From positions 1 to 8,743 of the forward strand of contig CAKPJO010000063.1 in NCBI GenBank assembly GCA_934162685.1: a DNA stretch of 8,743 bases, written 5' to 3'. Shown here in pieces: positions 6,170 through 8,743 of the stretch. The DNA is from an uncultured Bacilli bacterium. Lineage in GTDB: Bacteria > Bacillota_I > Bacilli_A > RFN20 > CAG-826. Both the position numbers and the translations under genes were made by a program. The notes under the pieces are model-generated. The model did no database searches. It saw nothing but the letters and a program-made list of their open reading frames with translations, and was not told where the DNA came from. How positions within the stretch are numbered: the first letter of the stretch is position 1; each line of letters opens with the position of its first letter.

Positions 6170-7372
6170 TCAAAATTTGTGTATTTTAGCTAATCCGCCT
6201 TTAGCGGTTTCCTTATAATCTGTTGATAAGGCAATACCAGTTTCTTTCATAACCGCAATTACTTCATCAAGAGATATAGCATTATGTCGATGTGGCACTA
6301 AATGTTTAGCAAAAACATAAGAATTAAATGCTTTAATCGCTGATATGGAATTTCTTTCTATACAAGGAATAGCAACGTATCCTCCGACTGGATCACAAGT
6401 TAAACCTAATTGGTGTTCTAAAGCCATTTCGGAGGCATATTCAATATAATCCAATCCTAATCCATTCGCGGCGCAAAGTGCTCCAGCGGCCATACAAGTA
6501 GCAGAACCAATCTCGGCTTGACATCCTCCAACAGCACCAGAAATAGTGGCATTCTTTTTAATAACGCAGCCAATTAATCCGGCAATAATTAAACCATCGA
6601 TTAATTGTTTTTCACTATAATTCATTTGTTTCTTTAAATAATATAAAACAGCAGGAAGTACACCAGCTGATCCACATGTCGGAGCGGTAACTACCAAACT
6701 TCCTCCGGAATTAGATTCACTTACCGCATAAGCATAAGTAGAAATAAATAAATCCCTTTTATCATCATTATTACTACAACTTATTGCTTCTTTATATAAA
6801 GTAGGAGCAATTCTTTTAATATGTAACTTACCAGCAATATATCCTTCAGTTACAAGTCCTTGTTTTATTTCTTTTTCCATATGATTAAGAATATGCTTTA
6901 AATAATCTTCAATATCTTCATCATCAAATTTCTTAACAAATTCCAAATAAGATAATTTGTTTTGCTCAATATATTCTCTAATTTCTTTAAAAGAAGAAAA
7001 AGGATAAACCATTTTATCAGTCTCAGCTTTTTCGCCTTTTTTTTCAATTTGCCCGCCACCAATCGAATAATATGTTGCGGATTTAACTAATTTATCATCT
7101 AAATAAGCTTCTATTTGCATAGTATTAGGAAAACTAGGAGTAGTTTTTAAATCAAACTTTACTTCAACATCCTTTAAAGTGTCTATAATTATCTTATCAG
7201 TTAAGTGGCCTTTTCCTGTTAAGGCAAGCGAACCAAAAAGAGTAACTACATAGTGATAGTTATTAGGTTCTAAACTATTTAGAAAATCTAAGCAAATTCG
7301 ATATGGGCCAATAGTGTGGCTAGATGATGGTCCAGGACCAATGCGATATAAATCTTTAAGCGAACAAAGCAT
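6170..7372 (-). CDS. sdaA: L-serine dehydratase (L-serine ammonia-lyase), single-chain, iron-sulfur dependent
   Basis: It deaminates L-serine to pyruvate and ammonia in the cytoplasm. The product is 400 residues, with the beta domain first and the alpha domain second in one chain. The N-terminal domain opens with IGPGPSSSHTIGP (11-23). The catalytic domain has PTCGSAGVLPA (from about 231), VGGCQAEIGSA, LTCDPVGG and IPCIERN. Cys284, Cys326 and Cys337 are spaced 42 and 11 apart, the spacing of the three cluster-binding cysteines of the Legionella type 2 enzyme, so the [4Fe-4S] site should be intact. The C-terminus ends GGLAKIHKF with no tail cysteine. A longer frame opens at a GTG (7408), but that GTG abuts the Shine-Dalgarno and sits at the predicted transcription start; ATG 7372 gives the normal MLCSLKDLYRIGPGPSSS beginning. 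It is transcribed away from the bile salt hydrolase gene. Confidence 0.95.
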   Translation of the reverse strand: MLCSLKDLYRIGPGPSSSHTIGPYRICLDFLNSLEPNNYHYVVTLFGSLALTGKGHLTDKIIIDTLKDVEVKFDLKTTPSFPNTMQIEAYLDDKLVKSATYYSIGGGQIEKKGEKAETDKMVYPFSSFKEIREYIEQNKLSYLEFVKKFDDEDIEDYLKHILNHMEKEIKQGLVTEGYIAGKLHIKRIAPTLYKEAISCSNNDDKRDLFISTYAYAVSESNSGGSLVVTAPTCGSAGVLPAVLYYLKKQMNYSEKQLIDGLIIAGLIGCVIKKNATISGAVGGCQAEIGSATCMAAGALCAANGLGLDYIEYASEMALEHQLGLTCDPVGGYVAIPCIERNSISAIKAFNSYVFAKHLVPHRHNAISLDEVIAVMKETGIALSTDYKETAKGGLAKIHKF

Positions 7373-7384
7373 AATATTAATATA

Positions 7385-7405
7385 TTCGTAGTTATACGAA
7401 CTCCT
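7385..7405 (-). promoter_or_regulatory. sdaA: Shine-Dalgarno plus hairpin upstream of the serine dehydratase start
   Basis: On the minus strand, AGGAG (7405-7401) is followed directly by a perfect hairpin, TTCGTA (7400-7395), loop TAAC, TACGAA (7390-7385). Twelve nt then lead to the ATG at 7372. The linear distance from Shine-Dalgarno to start is 28 nt, too long for normal initiation; folding the hairpin reduces it to about 12 nt. It therefore probably decides, and may regulate, initiation at 7372. Confidence 0.5.
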
Positions 7406-7414
7406 CACTTAATA

Positions 7415-7443
7415 AGTATAGATTATTATTGCTATTTTGGAAA
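7415..7443 (-). promoter_or_regulatory. sdaA: Promoter of the serine dehydratase gene
   Basis: On the minus strand, the -35 is TTTCCA (7443-7438) and the -10 is TATACT (7420-7415), with a 17-bp spacer. The transcript should start near 7408, just before the Shine-Dalgarno at 7405-7401. This agrees with use of the ATG at 7372 rather than the upstream GTG. Confidence 0.6.
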
Positions 7444-7460
7444 TTGTTTTTTGTGTTTTA

Positions 7461-7480
7461 TTTACCATAAATTTGGTAAA
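7461..7480. promoter_or_regulatory. Candidate operator: perfect inverted repeat in the divergent promoter region
   Basis: TTTACCA (7461-7467) and TGGTAAA (7474-7480) are perfect inverted arms separated by TAAATT. The two arm centres lie 13 bp apart, somewhat more than one helical turn. The repeat overlaps the extended -10 candidate of the bile salt hydrolase gene and lies about 20 bp upstream of the -35 of the serine dehydratase gene. This is a natural place for a dimeric repressor. No regulator gene lies in the window, so the binding protein is unknown. Confidence 0.5.
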
Positions 7481-7482
7481 CT
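7474..7482 (+). promoter_or_regulatory. Extended -10 promoter candidate for the bile salt hydrolase gene
   Basis: TGGTAAACT is a TGn extended -10 (TAAACT, 4 of 6) embedded in the right arm of the inverted repeat. An alternative is TTTACC (7461-7466) with TTTATA (7484-7489) at 17 bp. Either gives a short leader ahead of the Shine-Dalgarno AAGGAGA (7498-7504). Which one is used cannot be decided from sequence. Confidence 0.4.
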
Positions 7483-7510
7483 ATTTATATAAACAACAAG
7501 GAGAATGATT

Positions 7511-8479
7511 ATGTGTACTGCCGCAACTTATAAAACCACAGATTTCTATTTTGGAAGAACATTAGATTATGAATTTTCGTATGGTGAAACTGTTACGATT
7601 ATGCCAAGAAATTATGAAATAAAATTAAGGTTTTTAGATAATATAAAAAAGCATTATGCAATTATAGGAATGGCACATGTAACTGATAGTTATCCTTTAT
7701 TTTATGAAGCAATGAACGAAAAAGGACTTTGTATAGCAGGCTTAAATTTCGTGGGAAATGCACACTATTTTGAACCCCAAAAAGACAAAATTAACGTAGC
7801 ACAATTTGAGTTTATTCCTTATATTCTTGTTAGTTGTAAGAGTGTTGATGAAGTTATTAAATTAATGAAAAACATTAATATAACTAATACCCCATATAGT
7901 GATGAATACCCAATTGGTCAACTTCATTGGATAGTTGCTGACCATAATAAATCAATTACTATAGAATCTACTAGTGAAGGAATTAGAGTTTATGATAATC
8001 CAGTTGGTGTTTTAACTAATAATCCACCATTTGATAAGCAAATGGAAAATTTAAATAATTATAAATATTTATCAACCAAAAATTCTAAAAATAGTTTAAA
8101 TGATGATAAACGCTTTTATAGTAGAGGATTAGGTGCAGTGGGTTTACCTGGTGATATTTCTAGTCAGTCTCGCTTTGTACGTGTAGCTTTTACAAAAATG
8201 AATTCTTTATCAAAAAGTGATGAACTATCTAGTGTAAGTCAATTCTTTCATATATTAGGTAGCGTTGATCAAGTGAGAGGATGCTGCGAACTAGAAGATA
8301 AAAAATATGAAATCACTATTTATACTTCATGCCTAAACGCGACAAAAGGAATATATTATTACACTACTTATGATAATCATCAAATTAATAAAGTGGATAT
8401 GCACAAAGTGGATTTAGATAGTAAAAATTTATTCGAATATAAATTACGTACAAGTGAAAATATTTATGAACAAAATTAA
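7511..8479 (+). CDS. bsh: Bile salt hydrolase (choloylglycine hydrolase family, Ntn-hydrolase, peptidase C59)
   Basis: The product is a cytoplasmic enzyme of 322 residues, the usual length for the family, predicted to cleave the glycine or taurine amide of conjugated bile salts. The family needs Cys at the N-terminus after loss of Met, so ATG 7511 (MCTAAT) is the right start; the ATG at 7505 directly abuts AAGGAGA (7498-7504) and would bury the Cys. From 7511 the Shine-Dalgarno spacing is 7 nt. Visible active-site residues are Cys2, Arg16 and Asp19 in FGRTLDYEFSYGE, Asn79 in AGLNF, Asn171 in TNNPPF and Arg224. The motif GLGAVGLPGDISSQSRFVR (206-224) matches the bile salt hydrolase signature better than penicillin V acylase. 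The C-terminal QFFHILGSV, YTSCLNATKGIYYYTTYDN also resembles clostridial bile salt hydrolase. Penicillin V acylase or N-acyl-homoserine lactone activity cannot be excluded. A 78-residue gene overlaps its stop by one base. Confidence 0.93.
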   Translation: MCTAATYKTTDFYFGRTLDYEFSYGETVTIMPRNYEIKLRFLDNIKKHYAIIGMAHVTDSYPLFYEAMNEKGLCIAGLNFVGNAHYFEPQKDKINVAQFEFIPYILVSCKSVDEVIKLMKNINITNTPYSDEYPIGQLHWIVADHNKSITIESTSEGIRVYDNPVGVLTNNPPFDKQMENLNNYKYLSTKNSKNSLNDDKRFYSRGLGAVGLPGDISSQSRFVRVAFTKMNSLSKSDELSSVSQFFHILGSVDQVRGCCELEDKKYEITIYTSCLNATKGIYYYTTYDNHQINKVDMHKVDLDSKNLFEYKLRTSENIYEQN

Positions 8480-8715
8480 TGCTTAAAACATGGCTAAAAA
8501 TAGCACAAATTAAAAATGTAGGCGCCTATTTTGATGTTTCTAATGCTTCAAAATATTTATCTAATTGGAGCAAAAATATTAAAGTATCATCTAAAGGCTA
8601 TATGTTAGGATATAATAATTTAAAAGATCCTTCGGTATCTTCTTTTTATCGCTTTTTAGCTAAAGTTGGCGATAAAATGATGAAAATGCAAATTGTACGT
8701 ATTGATTTTGATTAG
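8479..8715 (+). CDS. Hypothetical 78-residue protein coupled to the bile salt hydrolase gene
   Basis: I do not recognise this protein. Its ATG shares one base with the TAA stop of the bile salt hydrolase gene (TAATG), and there is no good Shine-Dalgarno, so it is probably translated by reinitiation in fixed ratio with the hydrolase. It is basic (many Lys), with no signal peptide or membrane segment, so it is probably cytoplasmic. The start MLKTWLKIAQIKNVGAYFD looks like an amphipathic helix, the middle is polar with SNASKYLSNWSKN, and the end MQIVRIDFD looks like a beta strand. Codon use and AT bias match the neighbours. It ends with TAG and is followed by 28 bp of AT-rich sequence to the window edge. 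It is more likely a real gene than chance because of the exact overlap, the same strand and the balanced composition. Confidence 0.6.
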   Translation: MLKTWLKIAQIKNVGAYFDVSNASKYLSNWSKNIKVSSKGYMLGYNNLKDPSVSSFYRFLAKVGDKMMKMQIVRIDFD

Positions 8716-8743
8716 ATTAAATAGTGATTATATAGAATCAAAG

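Noticed and set aside
7373..7408. GTG start at 7408 for serine dehydratase, adding 12 residues
   Set aside because: The added residues are encoded by the Shine-Dalgarno and the hairpin, are atypical for the family, and the GTG sits at the predicted transcription start.

Overview
The window is an AT-rich stretch of a bacterial chromosome (roughly 30% G+C by eye). The genes look like Bacillota/Mycoplasmatota, probably a gut-living member of the wall-poor Bacilli (Acholeplasma/RF39-like). Reasons are the Gram-positive-type Opp proteins, a DUF3899 protein, a bile salt hydrolase, and a surface protease held by a C-terminal membrane helix instead of an LPXTG signal. The standard genetic code is used: tryptophan is TGG, and TGA ends at least two genes (at 4013-4015 on the plus strand and at 6170-6172 on the minus strand). 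The lineage is an inference; no rRNA or other phylogenetic marker is present.

Region 1 (1-2078) is the end of an oligopeptide ABC transporter operon: the C-terminal part of OppD, a complete OppF with an unusual charged insertion of about 129 residues inside its nucleotide-binding domain, and an overlapping DUF3899 membrane protein. A clear intrinsic terminator closes it. Region 2 (2082-2462) is a single tRNA-Arg(UCG) with its own promoter and an encoded CCA end, then about 270 bp without a convincing gene but with A-tract repeats and a possible long leader.

Region 3 (2463-6020) faces the cell surface. It has a small lipoprotein, then a two-gene unit: a multi-pass membrane protein with a C-terminal YkvA/DUF1232-like domain, followed 7 nt later by a papain-like cysteine protease. 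The protease has a lectin-like domain, Ig-like repeats and a C-terminal membrane anchor, so it probably acts outside the cell. Together with the Opp importer it suggests a peptide-scavenging lifestyle, though no direct link between the two is shown.

Region 4 (6170-8715) is a divergent pair. On the minus strand is a single-chain iron-sulfur L-serine dehydratase, which makes pyruvate and ammonia from serine. On the plus strand is a bile salt hydrolase of the choloylglycine hydrolase family, translationally coupled to a 78-residue protein of unknown function. The 138-bp divergent region holds a promoter for each side, a 7-bp perfect inverted repeat that looks like an operator, and a hairpin between the Shine-Dalgarno sequence and the start codon of the dehydratase. 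Two starts differ from the longest open frames: 7372 (ATG) for the dehydratase and 7511 (ATG, putting the catalytic Cys at position 2) for the hydrolase.

No transposon, CRISPR array or phage gene was recognised.
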